Shown here: positions 1 through 7,525 of the stretch, piece after piece
How positions within the stretch are numbered: position 1 is the stretch's first letter
How the letters are laid out: each line of letters begins with the position of its first letter
Source of the DNA: a virus
Strand: one strand, 5' to 3'
DNA length: 59,826 bases
IMG/VR virus record: IMGVR_UViG_3300042362_000235
Coordinates: 1-59,826 of that record
The notes under the pieces: model-generated
What the model saw: only the letters and a program-made list of their open reading frames with translations
Databases searched by the model: none
Told to the model about the DNA's origin: nothing
Made by a program: the position numbers and the translations under genes

Positions 1-550
1 CAACCTGCTTCGCGAGGGCCTGGACCTGCCCGAGGTGAGCCTGGTGGCCATCCTGGACGCCGACAAGGAAGGCTTCCTGCGCGCCGAGCGCAGCCTGATC
101 CAGACCATCGGCCGTGCGGCGCGCAACCTCAACGGGCGCGCCATCCTCTACGCCGACCGCATCACCGACTCGATGCGCCGGGCGATCGACGAGACCGAGC
201 GCCGCCGCGCGCGCCAGATCGCCTGGAACGAGGCCCACGGCATCGTGCCGCGGGCCTTGAACAAGAAGGTGCGTGACCTGATCGACGGCGTCGTCTCCGA
301 CAAGGCGGCGCGCGAGGACCAGCGCGCTGCCGAGGCCGCGGCCGCCGTCGAGACGATGTCGGAGAAGGACCTGGGCAAGCGCATCAAGGCGCTGGAGAAG
401 CAGATGCTCGAGCACGCGCGCAACCTCGAGTTCGAGAAGGCGGCACGCATCCGCGACCAGCTCGCGCTGCTGCGCGAGCAGGCTTTCGGTGCCGATGGTC
501 ACGACACCAACGTGGTGCCGCTGGCGGCTGCCGGCGGCAAGGGGCGTTGA
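1..550 (+). CDS. uvrB: UvrB, excinuclease ABC subunit B (3' part only)
   Basis: This is the C-terminal part of the nucleotide-excision repair helicase subunit that loads UvrC onto damaged DNA. The frame is open from base 2 and starts in the helicase motif V/VI region ([25 protein letters not shown], then QTIGRAARN). The last 45 residues form the UVR domain that binds UvrC (from [13 protein letters not shown] to LLREQAF). The gene begins upstream of the window. It is a chromosomal host gene and ends 3 nt before the start of the truncated phosphatase gene. Confidence 0.96.
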   Translation, partial: NLLREGLDLPEVSLVAILDADKEGFLRAERSLIQTIGRAARNLNGRAILYADRITDSMRRAIDETERRRARQIAWNEAHGIVPRALNKKVRDLIDGVVSDKAAREDQRAAEAAAAVETMSEKDLGKRIKALEKQMLEHARNLEFEKAARIRDQLALLREQAFGADGHDTNVVPLAAAGGKGR

Positions 551-553
551 GCG

Positions 554-652
554 ATGGCGGCGCGCTTTCGCGTGCTGATGGTGTGCATGGGCAATATCTG
601 CTTTCCCTATGAGCGTGCGGTTCGCGTGCGGAATTCGTGCGGCATGCGCTGA
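554..652 (+). pseudogene. Stranded 5' end of the LMW protein tyrosine phosphatase gene
   Basis: The ATG at 554 lies 3 nt after uvrB. The frame reads [16 protein letters not shown], which is the start of a LMW phosphatase up to the P-loop cysteines. It then runs into unrelated phage sequence and stops at 650-652, giving a 32-residue peptide. The arginine that must follow in the CX5R loop is replaced by Phe. The rest of the enzyme is at 58162-58632, on the other side of the prophage. This is therefore the host half of the gene displaced by integration. Confidence 0.88.
584..601. other. attL: attL core (18-bp identity with attR)
   Basis: The sequence tgcatgggcaatatctgc is identical to 58189-58206. 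It encodes CMGNIC of the phosphatase catalytic loop. Host sequence lies to the left and prophage sequence to the right, and the integrase gene is the first phage gene inside. The true crossover lies somewhere within these 18 bp. Confidence 0.88.
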
Positions 653-688
653 GCTTTCCGGCCCTCCGGCGGCCTGATTCCGGGCATG

Positions 689-710
689 AAAAAGCCCGCC
701 GGAGCGGGCT
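689..710 (-). terminator. Rho-independent terminator after the integrase gene
   Basis: Read on the minus strand, this is a 7-bp GC stem (agcccgc/gcgggct) with a 4-nt loop, followed directly by a T run (689-693 read in reverse). It lies 23 nt beyond the integrase stop codon and fits an intrinsic terminator for the leftward operon. Confidence 0.8.
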
Positions 711-732
711 GTGACGAGGTCGCGCTGGGCCG

Positions 733-1794
733 TCATCCGACCTTGACCCGGATGGGCTCGACGCCCCGCGGGTTGGCGTACAGGTCGCTCATCCGCTCGG
801 TCTTGTGGCCGAGCAGCGCCTTGGTGTCGACGCCGCCCTGCTCGCGGTACAGGCGCTTGGCCAGGCTGCGGAGTTCGTGGAAGGTCGGCGCTGCTTCGTC
901 CGGGATGCCGGCCATCTCGCGCGCCCGCGTGAACGCCTTGCTCACCGTGTCAGCGAACACCGGCGAGCCGGCAGGCGCGTTGCCGTAGGGCGTGACGTGG
1001 TGAATCAGCCAGGGCGACACGACGCCAGTGCGCTGGGCCAGCACCTCGGCCAGCGACATGCCGACGACCTCCAGGCGGATCGAGGTCGGGATGGCCACGC
1101 GCGCGCCAGTCTTCGGCCTGGTGATGGTCAGCCAGCCATCGGCCACGTCGGCGCGCCGCAGGCCCACCAGCGTCGAGCGGTCGGCGCCGGTCAGCAGGCC
1201 GAGCAGCATCGCCCGGGGCAGCCAGCCCGCGGCCTTCGTGGCGTGCTCGAGGATCGCGCGGAATTGCTCCAGGGTCAGCCGGCCGCGCTTCACGGCGACC
1301 TTCGGCCGGTCGGTGATCTCGGCCGGGTTCGACTCCATCCATCCCAGCGCCTGGCCCTTGCGGCACACAGCCAGCAGGCGTGATCGCAGCGCCTCGGCGG
1401 TGCGTGCCTTGCCGGCCTCCTTGACCTCCTCGAGCAGCTCGGCAACGTCCCGCACGCGCAGCGCAGCGCAGTGGATGTCGCCGAGCTTCGCGCGGATCTT
1501 GGAGTCGAGGGTCTTGGTGCTCTTGCGGGTGTTGCGGTTCGCCGGCTCCGGCATCTTGTCGAGCAGGTCGGCCACGGTCTGCGATGCGCCGGCCAAGCGG
1601 TCGACCAGCGTCGTGCGGTGCTCGGCGATGTACAGGTTGGCCGCAGTCGCTTCTGACTTGGCCACCGCCAGCGGCACGCGACCGATCGGCAGGATGCGGC
1701 CGTCCGGGTGCTCCCAGGCGAAGTAGCCCGGGCGGGGCTCGCGCAGGCCGCGAGGCCAGTCGCGGCGCTTGATCGAGCGGCGTGCAGCGTTCAT
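733..1794 (-). CDS. int: Tyrosine-recombinase prophage integrase
   Basis: A 353-residue site-specific recombinase that inserts and excises the phage at the att core. The C-terminal catalytic half shows LLTGADRST (first Arg region), [16 protein letters not shown] (HxxR), [18 protein letters not shown] (H and the nucleophile Tyr). The N-terminal part carries a DNA-binding arm region. I start it at the ATG at 1794, which overlaps the xis stop in an ATGA junction, rather than at the longer upstream frame, because the extension would be a shadow of xis. It is adjacent to attL, as expected for an integrase. Confidence 0.95.
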   Translation of the reverse strand: MNAARRSIKRRDWPRGLREPRPGYFAWEHPDGRILPIGRVPLAVAKSEATAANLYIAEHRTTLVDRLAGASQTVADLLDKMPEPANRNTRKSTKTLDSKIRAKLGDIHCAALRVRDVAELLEEVKEAGKARTAEALRSRLLAVCRKGQALGWMESNPAEITDRPKVAVKRGRLTLEQFRAILEHATKAAGWLPRAMLLGLLTGADRSTLVGLRRADVADGWLTITRPKTGARVAIPTSIRLEVVGMSLAEVLAQRTGVVSPWLIHHVTPYGNAPAGSPVFADTVSKAFTRAREMAGIPDEAAPTFHELRSLAKRLYREQGGVDTKALLGHKTERMSDLYANPRGVEPIRVKVG

Positions 1795-1991
1795 GCGGCC
1801 CTCAGTCGGTCGACGAGCGACTCGGGCGCACCGGTGATGCGGCGGGCGTCCTCGCGCACGTAGTAGGTGCGCCCGACCTTCTCGGGCAGCGGGTGGATCT
1901 CGCCATCGCGCGCCCAGCGGCGCAGCACCCACAGCGACGGCGGCGGGTCATAGTGCCGTGCGGCCCAATTTTCTAGGGGCACTTTCTTCAT
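1791..1991 (-). CDS. xis: Lambda-Xis-like excisionase
   Basis: A 66-residue winged-helix protein of the lambda excisionase type. The segment VPLENWAARHYDPPPS, followed by LRRWARDGEIHPLPEKVGR and YYVREDARRI, matches the order of the lambda Xis helix-turn-helix, basic wing and C-terminal arm. Such proteins bend att-arm DNA and direct integrase toward excision. It overlaps int by 4 nt (ATGA), so the two are probably translationally coupled. Confidence 0.85.
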   Translation of the reverse strand: MKKVPLENWAARHYDPPPSLWVLRRWARDGEIHPLPEKVGRTYYVREDARRITGAPESLVDRLRAA

Positions 1992-2052
1992 TGCTTCCGC
2001 TCCAACGGGAGCGCCATCAGGATCATGGCGGATGCCCCCAGTTTCGACTCTC

Positions 2053-2151
2053 TCATCGCTTGTCGGTCGTCAACCAGTCGACCAGCGAGGCAATGAGGCC
2101 GATCACGGCCAGCACTGCCACGCAGACGCCAAGCAGTGCCAGCAGATTCAC
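2053..2151 (-). CDS. Very small membrane protein
   Basis: A 32-residue ORF beginning at a GTG that overlaps the stop of the preceding gene (GTGA at 2148-2151). It is almost entirely one hydrophobic helix (LLALLGVCVAVLAVIGLIASLV) followed by a short polar tail WLTTDKR. The tight overlap and the uniform operon pattern support it as real. No function can be assigned. A longer frame extends upstream but only in the shadow of the neighbouring gene. Confidence 0.55.
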   Translation of the reverse strand: MNLLALLGVCVAVLAVIGLIASLVDWLTTDKR

Positions 2152-2471
2152 GACGCAGCCCCGCGCTGTCCGCGAGCCTCGGCGATGGCTGCCTCGGTGT
2201 CTGCGTCGACTGCCCGCATCAAGGCCTCGGCATCGCCGGGATCGACGCCGCAGACCTTCAGGGTCCGCACCAGCGTCGCTTCGAGCACCTGCGCCATCAG
2301 GCACAGGGTCTCTTTGCTGGCGTCCTGGTGCAGCGCCGAGTGAAGCAGGGCGGCTTGGCGCGCCGAGCTGACCAAGGCCGCGGCGGTGCGCGCCCGCTCG
2401 TCGCCGATGCGCGCCGCCATCGCCGCGAAGACCTCGCCGACGCGCTCGCCCTTGGCGACGTGGACGTTCAC
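2148..2471 (-). CDS. Hypothetical early phage protein
   Basis: A 107-residue, mostly helical protein starting at a GTG that overlaps the stop of the upstream gene (GTGA). It begins VNVHVAKGERVGEVFAAMAARIGDERAR and ends in an Ala/Glu-rich tail. I do not recognise a domain. Its place in the recT/exonuclease operon suggests a role early after infection or in recombination, but that is context only. Confidence 0.7.
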   Translation of the reverse strand: MNVHVAKGERVGEVFAAMAARIGDERARTAAALVSSARQAALLHSALHQDASKETLCLMAQVLEATLVRTLKVCGVDPGDAEALMRAVDADTEAAIAEARGQRGAAS

Positions 2472-2713
2472 GGCGCCTCGCCGGCCGTTGCTGGGCCTTG
2501 GGGGTCGTCCTCGCGCGCGCCTGTGGCGTCCTCGATCTCCACGCGGTTGTCGCCGGTCAGCAGCGCGACCAGCTGGTCCTGGCTGGCGACCTCGGCCGTG
2601 TAGGACGTGCGCACGATGTGCGCCAGGGCGCGCGGCGCGTTGGTGGCGCGCACCAGACGCTCCTCGGCGGTGTCGATGTTGCGGACGAGGTAGATGCGGG
2701 TAGGGGTGCTCAC
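2468..2713 (-). CDS. Hypothetical small early protein
   Basis: An 81-residue protein that starts at a GTG overlapping the recT stop codon (GTGA at 2710-2713). It contains RIYLVRNIDTAEERLVRATNAPRALAHI and TSYTAEVASQDQLVALLT. This resembles short phage accessory proteins of alpha/beta pattern found beside recT, but I do not recognise a named family. Translation is probably coupled to recT. Confidence 0.72.
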   Translation of the reverse strand: MSTPTRIYLVRNIDTAEERLVRATNAPRALAHIVRTSYTAEVASQDQLVALLTGDNRVEIEDATGAREDDPQGPATAGEAP

Positions 2714-3585
2714 TTGCCACCCCCGGCGCGCTCGGTAGCTTCCATGTCGGCCACGAAGTCGTCCTGCGACGGATCGGGCGGTGGCGGTGCGCCGCCGGTG
2801 ATCTCGCCGGTGTCGGCGTCCACGGTGACCGGCTGCAGGGGGTTGTCCTGCGGCATGTCCAGATCGACGCGCTCGTCCTGCTCGACGGCGCTGGCCAGTT
2901 CGATGCTCACCGGCAGGTACTTGAACAGCCGGCGGATGACCGTCTTCTTGGCCATCTCCTCGTAGTGATCGACCCACGGCCCCGACTGGCCCGCCTTGCT
3001 CTTGGCGCGCACGCGCTCGATCTCGGCGCGGCTCATGACCTCGAACTGGGTGCCGCCGTCCTTGAGCTTGGCCACGGCGTAGACGAACCGCAGCGGGCCG
3101 CGGTCATCTGCCTCCCAGTCGGGCTCGTGCGTCAAGTCGGGGTTGAGGCCGAGGGCGACGTGGAAGCGATCGGCCGCGTAGACGGCGCGGGCCTCCAGCG
3201 ACAGGATCTGGCCGGAGCGCCGGGCGAGGTCGATCATGCCGCGGTAGCCGACGATGAACTGCACTTCGGTGATGCCCTTCTTGCGGTTCTCGAAGGGCAG
3301 CAGGTAGGCGTGGCCCAGTGCGCCGCCGGGCTCAAGCCCCAGCTGCGCGCACTGCATGATCGCGCCGAGGAAGCTGGCCTGGTCGCAACGACCCAGCGCC
3401 GGCACCTTGCGGACCTCGGTGAGGGCGATGCGGGCCAAGCGGTCGGCCGTCATGTGCTTGGGCAGGGCCAGCGCAAGCTGGGCCTTGATCTTGGGGTCGG
3501 TCAGCAGGCCGGCGATGGTCGTCGGCTGCTGCTGGGCGTTGGCCACCTTGCCGGTGACGTGCGCCTTGAGGGCGGTCGTACTCAT
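2710..3585 (-). CDS. recT: RecT-family single-strand annealing protein
   Basis: A 291-residue phage recombinase that anneals complementary single strands exposed by the partner exonuclease. The family core is clear: LGLEPGGALGHAYLLPF, then QFIVGYRGMIDLARRSGQILSLEARAVY, GPLRFVYAVAKLKDGGTQFEVMSRAEIE, and KKTVIRRLFKYLPVS. The acidic, proline-rich C-terminal tail (about residues 245-291) resembles tails thought to contact SSB. It sits directly after the YqaJ exonuclease, the usual RecT partner. Confidence 0.96.
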   Translation of the reverse strand: MSTTALKAHVTGKVANAQQQPTTIAGLLTDPKIKAQLALALPKHMTADRLARIALTEVRKVPALGRCDQASFLGAIMQCAQLGLEPGGALGHAYLLPFENRKKGITEVQFIVGYRGMIDLARRSGQILSLEARAVYAADRFHVALGLNPDLTHEPDWEADDRGPLRFVYAVAKLKDGGTQFEVMSRAEIERVRAKSKAGQSGPWVDHYEEMAKKTVIRRLFKYLPVSIELASAVEQDERVDLDMPQDNPLQPVTVDADTGEITGGAPPPPDPSQDDFVADMEATERAGGGK

Positions 3586-3588
3586 GGA

Positions 3589-4563
3589 TCAGATGCCTTT
3601 CGTGTCGAAGGACTTGACGGTGAAGACCCGCTTCTCCCACTTCCGGGCGAACTCACGGGCCAGCTTGGGGTGCGCCTCTTTCAGCGCCGTCTCGTCGAGG
3701 TACGACCCGCTGCGCTGCTTCCACTCCACGGCCGTCTTTCCGTTGGGCATGACCAAGGTGGTGCAGTCGCGCATCGCGCGCTTCAACGAGACCTCGATCG
3801 CCTCGGCCTCGGCCTCGCGGGCCTTGACCTCGGCGTTGATCGCGCGCAGCTGCATGACCTGTTCGGTCAGCGCGTCGTCGGCCAGCAGCGGCGCGGCGTC
3901 GGGGTTGTCCTTGTCGAACAACTTCGACAGGTCTTCCAGGGTGGTCGGCTCGGGCGCCACGCCCGCCAGGACGTGATCGAGCCAGAACGCGCTGGCGCGC
4001 TCGCGCAGGGCCGCGATGGTTTCGCCGTCGGCCGGCACGGGGTAGACGCGCAACTCGTCAGCGCCGAACAGCGCGGCCAGCATGCCGTCGCGCCGGCGGG
4101 TGACGCCCAGGCCGTGCATCACCTGCGCGGTGTAGTGAACGGGCAGGCTGTCGCTGCCGCTCTCGCCCCACTCGCGCAGGCGGAACGGGTGAACCGTCTT
4201 CAACTCGCAGTTCGTGATCTCCTCGGCGCCGTCGAGGCGGATCTCGAAGTCGATCTCGGCAGCCAGGAACGGCAACTCCGGGTCGCGGTAGCGGCGGTTG
4301 CTGGCCACGATCTCGACCGTGTGGCCCTGCTCCTGCAGCCGCTCGACCAGCATTTCGGCCACGGCGCCCTCCCAGCGGATGCCGCGCTTGAGAACGGCGC
4401 GCGTCGGGCCGTCGCCGCGCGGCTGGGTCTTGTCGCGCCACAGATCCAGCGGCGTCTTCCAGGGACTGATGCCCAGTACGGCAGCGATGTCACTGCCGCC
4501 CAGGAGCTTGCTGCGGTCGTGCGCGTCGGGCGCGATGACCGCCAACTCGGCGGGGGCGTTCAT
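3589..4563 (-). CDS. YqaJ-type phage recombination exonuclease
   Basis: A 324-residue PD-(D/E)XK nuclease that resects double-strand ends for RecT. The N-terminal motif LGGSDIAAVLGISPWKTPLDLW is characteristic of YqaJ. The catalytic residues are likely the Asp and Glu-x-Lys in FLAAEIDFEI and NCELKTVHPF, and HYTAQVMHGLGV is the usual substrate-binding helix. I start it at the ATG at 4563 (MNAPAELAV), because the longer frame upstream is a shadow of the next gene. It forms the recombination pair with recT, 3 nt away. Confidence 0.92.
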   Translation of the reverse strand: MNAPAELAVIAPDAHDRSKLLGGSDIAAVLGISPWKTPLDLWRDKTQPRGDGPTRAVLKRGIRWEGAVAEMLVERLQEQGHTVEIVASNRRYRDPELPFLAAEIDFEIRLDGAEEITNCELKTVHPFRLREWGESGSDSLPVHYTAQVMHGLGVTRRRDGMLAALFGADELRVYPVPADGETIAALRERASAFWLDHVLAGVAPEPTTLEDLSKLFDKDNPDAAPLLADDALTEQVMQLRAINAEVKAREAEAEAIEVSLKRAMRDCTTLVMPNGKTAVEWKQRSGSYLDETALKEAHPKLAREFARKWEKRVFTVKSFDTKGI

Positions 4564-4586
4564 GTGGGGTTGAACTCCTCGTGGGG

Positions 4587-4817
4587 TCAGGGGTGAACGT
4601 CGCCCAGGTACTGGGCGATCTCGCGGACTTCGCTGGCCACGTCGTCGCGGCTCTTGCGGCCGACGAACATCAGGTGGCGCAGGCTCTGCAACTCGTCGAT
4701 GGCCGCGTCCATCGCTTCGAGCAAATCGTCTTCGCCGTCGGGCGGCTCGGCGTTGTCCCAGGCCGCTTGGCCCGCAGCCATCGCGCGGCGCGCGGCGTGG
4801 AATCTGGTGTCGCTCAC
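4587..4817 (-). CDS. Hypothetical early protein
   Basis: A 76-residue helical protein starting at a GTG that overlaps the upstream stop (GTGA at 4814-4817). It reads VSDTRFHAARRAMAAGQAAW, then an acidic stretch EPPDGEDDLLEAMDAAIDEL, and ends EVREIAQYLGDVHP. No domain is recognised. Its position upstream of the exonuclease suggests an accessory early function. Confidence 0.72.
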   Translation of the reverse strand: MSDTRFHAARRAMAAGQAAWDNAEPPDGEDDLLEAMDAAIDELQSLRHLMFVGRKSRDDVASEVREIAQYLGDVHP

Positions 4818-5131
4818 GGCTGCCCCCCGGTCGCCTTGGCGACGGCGGCACGGGCCACCTTGTGCAAAGGGGACGCGACCCCATCGCCGTGCGCGCTGGC
4901 GTGGTGGTCCCACAAAGCCACGATGCGGCGCAGGGCGTCCAGCAGCTCGGGGGCGCTGGCGATCAGGCGCGCGTTGGCCTCCACCTCAAGCGACCCCATG
5001 CAGCCCGTCGCGTTGGACAGGTGATGCACGGAGGCGCCGGCCGAGCAGTAGCCCGGCATGAAGATGTTGAAGGCCGAGCGGTCCTCGATCTTGTCGGCGA
5101 ACCACGGGCCGGGGGTGTGCGACTTGCTCAC
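4814..5131 (-). CDS. HTPGPW-motif phage protein
   Basis: A 105-residue protein starting at a GTG within a GTGA overlap. It carries SHTPGPWFADK near the N terminus and EANARLIASAPELLDALRRIV in the middle. This pair of motifs recurs in many small phage proteins of unknown function. A longer frame runs in-phase upstream to 5332, but the overlap pattern suggests that this extension belongs to a separate, frameshifted gene. Confidence 0.78.
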   Translation of the reverse strand: MSKSHTPGPWFADKIEDRSAFNIFMPGYCSAGASVHHLSNATGCMGSLEVEANARLIASAPELLDALRRIVALWDHHASAHGDGVASPLHKVARAAVAKATGGQP

Positions 5132-5332
5132 AGCGGCCACACCACGGCAGCGATGGCGCCGAGCAGCGCCAAGAGCATCACCACGCACCAGCAGCGCCTC
5201 GATCCACTGCGCGGGGAAGTCCGGCTCAGGCTCCTCCTGGGGAACCTGGCAGGCTGCTGGAGAAGGGCAGGGACGACGCCCCTGCTCGCAGGCGTCGGCC
5301 TGACAGCGCATCGGGATGACGCGGCCGGTCAC
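5128..5332 (-). pseudogene. Frameshifted small Cys-rich membrane protein (probable)
   Basis: The ATG at 5332 overlaps the previous stop (ATGA). The frame reads MTGRVIPMRCQADACEQGRRPCPSPAAC, a cysteine-rich head, then EEPEPDFP. From there the same frame runs on into the HTPGPW gene. The neighbouring frame instead encodes a hydrophobic helix, WWCVVMLLALLGAIAAVVWPL, and stops at 5128-5130 inside a GTGA overlap with the next gene. The simplest reading is a one-base indel around 5190-5225 that separated the head from its membrane anchor. A sequencing error would look the same. Confidence 0.5.
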
Positions 5333-5532
5333 AGCAGCGCCCCCATCTCGTTGAGGGCCAGCGCCACCAGCGCCAGGGCGATCGCGACGGCCAGCGCGTC
5401 GCCAGCCAAGCGCTCACGGCGCGAGACGCGCCGGGCAAAACCTTCCAGCGCGCAGGCGTCGCGCACCGGGTCGGTGCTGCGCCGCTGTGCGCGGGTCCAT
5501 GCCTCGGGCGTGTCGAGGAACTGAGGCCGCAT
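5329..5532 (-). CDS. Hypothetical membrane-anchored early protein, first gene of the leftward operon
   Basis: A 67-residue protein. I choose the ATG at 5532 (MRPQFLDTPEAW) because a GGAG lies 8 nt upstream; the ATG at 5553 has no such site. The body is polar, RAQRRSTDPVRDACALEGFARRVSRRERL, followed by a C-terminal transmembrane helix (ALAVAIALALVALALNEM). It follows the PL-like promoter by about 45 nt. Confidence 0.68.
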   Translation of the reverse strand: MRPQFLDTPEAWTRAQRRSTDPVRDACALEGFARRVSRRERLAGDALAVAIALALVALALNEMGALL

Positions 5533-5577
5533 CAGCCGCTCCGCCCCCGGCATCAGCCGTTGTCTTGGGGTGCGACT

Positions 5578-5606
5578 ATGTTAGGTGCGCCTTAGTATCT
5601 AGTCAA
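5578..5606 (-). promoter_or_regulatory. PL-like promoter of the leftward early operon
   Basis: On the minus strand, TTGACT (5601-5606) is separated by 17 nt from TAACAT (5578-5583), a good sigma-70 pair. The operator at 5581-5594 occupies the end of the spacer and the start of the -10 box. A second operator begins at the -35 box. Repressor binding here would block leftward transcription. Confidence 0.72.
5581..5594. promoter_or_regulatory. Operator OL1-like site
   Basis: TTAGGTGCGCCTTA is an imperfect inverted repeat of the form TTAGG-N4-CCTWA. It is identical to the site at 7538-7551 and lies over the -10 side of the PL-like promoter. It is probably bound by the CI-type repressor and/or Cro. 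Confidence 0.7.
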
Positions 5607-5619
5607 TAGGGGCACCTAA
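5606..5619. promoter_or_regulatory. Operator OL2-like site
   Basis: ATAGGGGCACCTAA fits the same N4-spaced inverted repeat. It starts at the first base of the -35 box of the PL-like promoter, 25 bp centre-to-centre from the neighbouring operator. Confidence 0.62.
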
Positions 5620-5737
5620 GCACCTGGGTTTGAGTGCGTGCCACGCACCGCCGCGCTTCTTCCGCAACCCCCTTATGAGGCGGGCGCCTGGAACAGGGCT
5701 TTGCTACAACATGAGGCCGAGTGCTGCGGGAGAACGC

Positions 5738-6034
5738 ATGAACGCGCTGTATGTCGAGCTGGAAGAGGGGGGGTCTGGCGATGCAAACGGGCTGGTTGGC
5801 ATCGTGCTCTGGCTTGCGGTCTTCTCGGGCCTGCTGTGGGTTTCCGAAAAGCTGAGTCTGAGCGTTCGCGTCACCAGGGCGTTATGGGGCGCGTGCAACT
5901 TCGGCCCGCTTGCTGCATGGCTTGTGGCGGTGCCGACACTCGAAGTCCTGCCCGTGATCGGCGTTGGCGCGGTCGTGGCGTTCAGCTACTGGATGGGAGC
6001 CGAGGCCATCAATGACAAGGACCGAGAGCTGTGA
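5738..6034 (+). CDS. Small inner-membrane protein, lysogenic-conversion candidate
   Basis: A 98-residue protein with start ATG 5738, preceded by GGGAG at a 5-nt spacing. After a polar acidic head (ALYVELEEGGSGDAN) there are about three hydrophobic segments: LVGIVLWLAVFSGLLWV, FGPLAAWLVAVPTLEVLPVI and GVGAVVAFSYWMGAEAI. It is encoded opposite to the early operon, between PL and the repressor, where lambdoid phages carry rex or superinfection-exclusion genes. No family is recognised and the function is unknown. Confidence 0.72.
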   Translation: MNALYVELEEGGSGDANGLVGIVLWLAVFSGLLWVSEKLSLSVRVTRALWGACNFGPLAAWLVAVPTLEVLPVIGVGAVVAFSYWMGAEAINDKDREL

Positions 6035-6055
6035 GCGCGACAAGTCGCGTCGCGA

Positions 6056-6670
6056 CTAGAGTCGCAGCAGCAAATCGCTGTGCTCAAGCATGGTAGGGCG
6101 TACATGCTGGCCGAGCGGGCAGAGGAAGACCTGCGCTCCTTCTCGCCTGGCGAACTTCATCGCGGGAACGAAGTCGCTGTCGCCGGACACGAGCACGATG
6201 ACCTGCACTTGGCGCTTGAGCGTCAATGCGGCGATGTCCATGCCGATGCGCATGTCCACGCCCTTCTGGGTGATCTCGGGGCGCAAGTCGTCGGCGCCGA
6301 TGGTGATGGTAGGCCCGGTGGCCTTCGCCAGTTTGCGCGCCGACACCGTCCAGCCGTCGAACGCAAGTTCGCCAAGGCGAAGCGCAAGGAAAGGCTCCTG
6401 GCGGAGTTCTTCGAACAGCTTGAGCACGCGGGCAGCGGTCGGTTGGCGCCCAAAGTCCACACGCTCACCGCTCAGAGGCTTTTGCTCCGCACCCTCGAGC
6501 GGCGCCGAGTCGTAGTAGTAGGCACGATGCAAGCGCATGCCTGCTAGCGCGCCGTGCTGCGTGATGCTGGCCACAAGGGCGCGCACATCAGTGCTGGTCG
6601 CCGGGCGGCTGCTGGATCCAAGCTTGCGGCGGATGAAACCACCGTCTAGCAGCAACGCGAAATGCAGCAT
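6056..6670 (-). CDS. NYN/PIN-like nuclease domain protein
   Basis: A 204-residue protein of the NYN (LabA/DUF88) class of PIN-like metal-dependent ribonucleases. Conserved acidic positions are visible in FALLLDGGFIRRKLG, in QKGVDMRIGMDIAAL and in VIVLVSGDSDFVPAMKFARREG; together these make the usual Asp cluster. It lies next to and on the same strand as the repressor gene and may be expressed from the prophage. RNA cleavage as host protection or superinfection exclusion is a reasonable guess, not shown by the sequence. Confidence 0.88.
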   Translation of the reverse strand: MLHFALLLDGGFIRRKLGSSSRPATSTDVRALVASITQHGALAGMRLHRAYYYDSAPLEGAEQKPLSGERVDFGRQPTAARVLKLFEELRQEPFLALRLGELAFDGWTVSARKLAKATGPTITIGADDLRPEITQKGVDMRIGMDIAALTLKRQVQVIVLVSGDSDFVPAMKFARREGAQVFLCPLGQHVRPTMLEHSDLLLRL

Positions 6671-6974
6671 ACGTGAGTGGCGACCAAGGGGGTCGGGAGT
6701 CGAAGCCCCCTGTTATATGTCACCCCCGAGGCGGCCGGGTCTGCTATCGGCAGGGCCGAAGTGTGCCACATTGCTGCACCGCAGCGTGGCCAGGGTAAAC
6801 ACCGCTGTCGATCCCCCTCGTTCCCTCTCACGCTGCGTTCGGCTCACCGCCGCAGAGCCACGAAACGCACCACGACGCCACCCCCTTTCGAGTGAACTCC
6901 GTTAGAGGGGTCTTCACGGGTATTGCTGGGTCGCCGAGTGACGGGCTGTGCAAAGCTGTAAATGCGCGCCGAAG
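6671..6974. other. Intergenic region between the NYN gene and the repressor gene
   Basis: About 300 bp with no convincing ORF. It must hold the 5' signals of the NYN gene and the 3' end of the repressor transcript. A hairpin-like agggggtc...ccccct lies near 6687-6712, but it has no T run, so I do not call it a terminator. Confidence 0.4.
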
Positions 6975-7490
6975 TCAAGCCGCAAACCGACCCGGCGTTT
7001 CCTGAACCGGCGGCGGAGCGTCGTCCTGGCGCCGCTCGGCGCCGTGGCGCCGGTTGACGCCGTTCCACGGCTGCTCGCCGAGCGCCTGACCCAACCAGCG
7101 CGCCAGCTCGGCGCTGTCGGGGGCCAGCAACAGCGCAGCCCACTTCGCCGTCATGGCCGTGCGTTGCGCCTCGGGCAGTGCGCGCAGGGCGCTGAGCACG
7201 ACGGGCAGGGCTTGCTCGAGGGTAGGCGGGGTCGCCTGTAGCGCCGAGGCGGTTGGCGTCGCCGAGTCGAGCCAGTTCGGAGCCCCGATTCCCTCTCCAA
7301 GCCAAATCGGGTCGCACCTCCACAGCCGGGCGGCGCCCGTCGCGGTTTTCAGCTTGAGCCGCAGGGTCTTGCCGTTGAACCAATCCGTTACCGATGGTGC
7401 CTTGACCCCGGCTGCGCGAGCAATGTCCGCCCTGGAAACGGCTGGATGGCGGCGCTCGCATTCAGTGACTCGATCGCGCAGCGTACTCAT
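6975..7490 (-). CDS. CI-type prophage repressor (short form)
   Basis: A 171-residue protein with an N-terminal XRE helix-turn-helix: VSRADIARAAGVKAPSVTDWFNGKTLRL. It continues AARLWRCDPIWLGEGIGAP, typical of phage repressors. The C-terminal half is a helical segment (QALPVVLSALRALPEAQRTAM) rather than the S24/LexA-like autoprotease domain. Induction by RecA-stimulated self-cleavage is therefore unlikely. It faces away from cro, as in lambda. Its ATG has no clear ribosome-binding site and lies within an operator, suggesting autoregulation and possibly a leaderless transcript. Confidence 0.86.
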   Translation of the reverse strand: MSTLRDRVTECERRHPAVSRADIARAAGVKAPSVTDWFNGKTLRLKLKTATGAARLWRCDPIWLGEGIGAPNWLDSATPTASALQATPPTLEQALPVVLSALRALPEAQRTAMTAKWAALLLAPDSAELARWLGQALGEQPWNGVNRRHGAERRQDDAPPPVQETPGRFAA

Positions 7491-7503
7491 TAGGGGAGCC
7501 TAG
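7490..7503. promoter_or_regulatory. Operator overlapping the repressor start codon
   Basis: TTAGGGGAGCCTAG matches the N4-spaced operator pattern. Its first base is part of the repressor ATG, so binding should affect the repressor's own expression. Confidence 0.6.
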
Positions 7504-7525
7504 CGGATTGCATCGAAGGTACTCC

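Noticed and set aside
2965-4596. A 543-codon plus-strand frame over recT and the exonuclease
   Set aside because: It is antisense to two clearly recognised genes and has shadow composition (GHQ/LGV-rich).
5581-5619. Reading the TTAGG/CCTAA sites near PL as further attC boxes
   Set aside because: They lack paired R and L arms, and their exact copy at PR shows they are operators.
6687-6712. Possible tRNA fragment or terminator near the NYN gene
   Set aside because: The agggggtc...ccccct pairing has neither a T-loop nor a T run, and no acceptor stem could be built around it.
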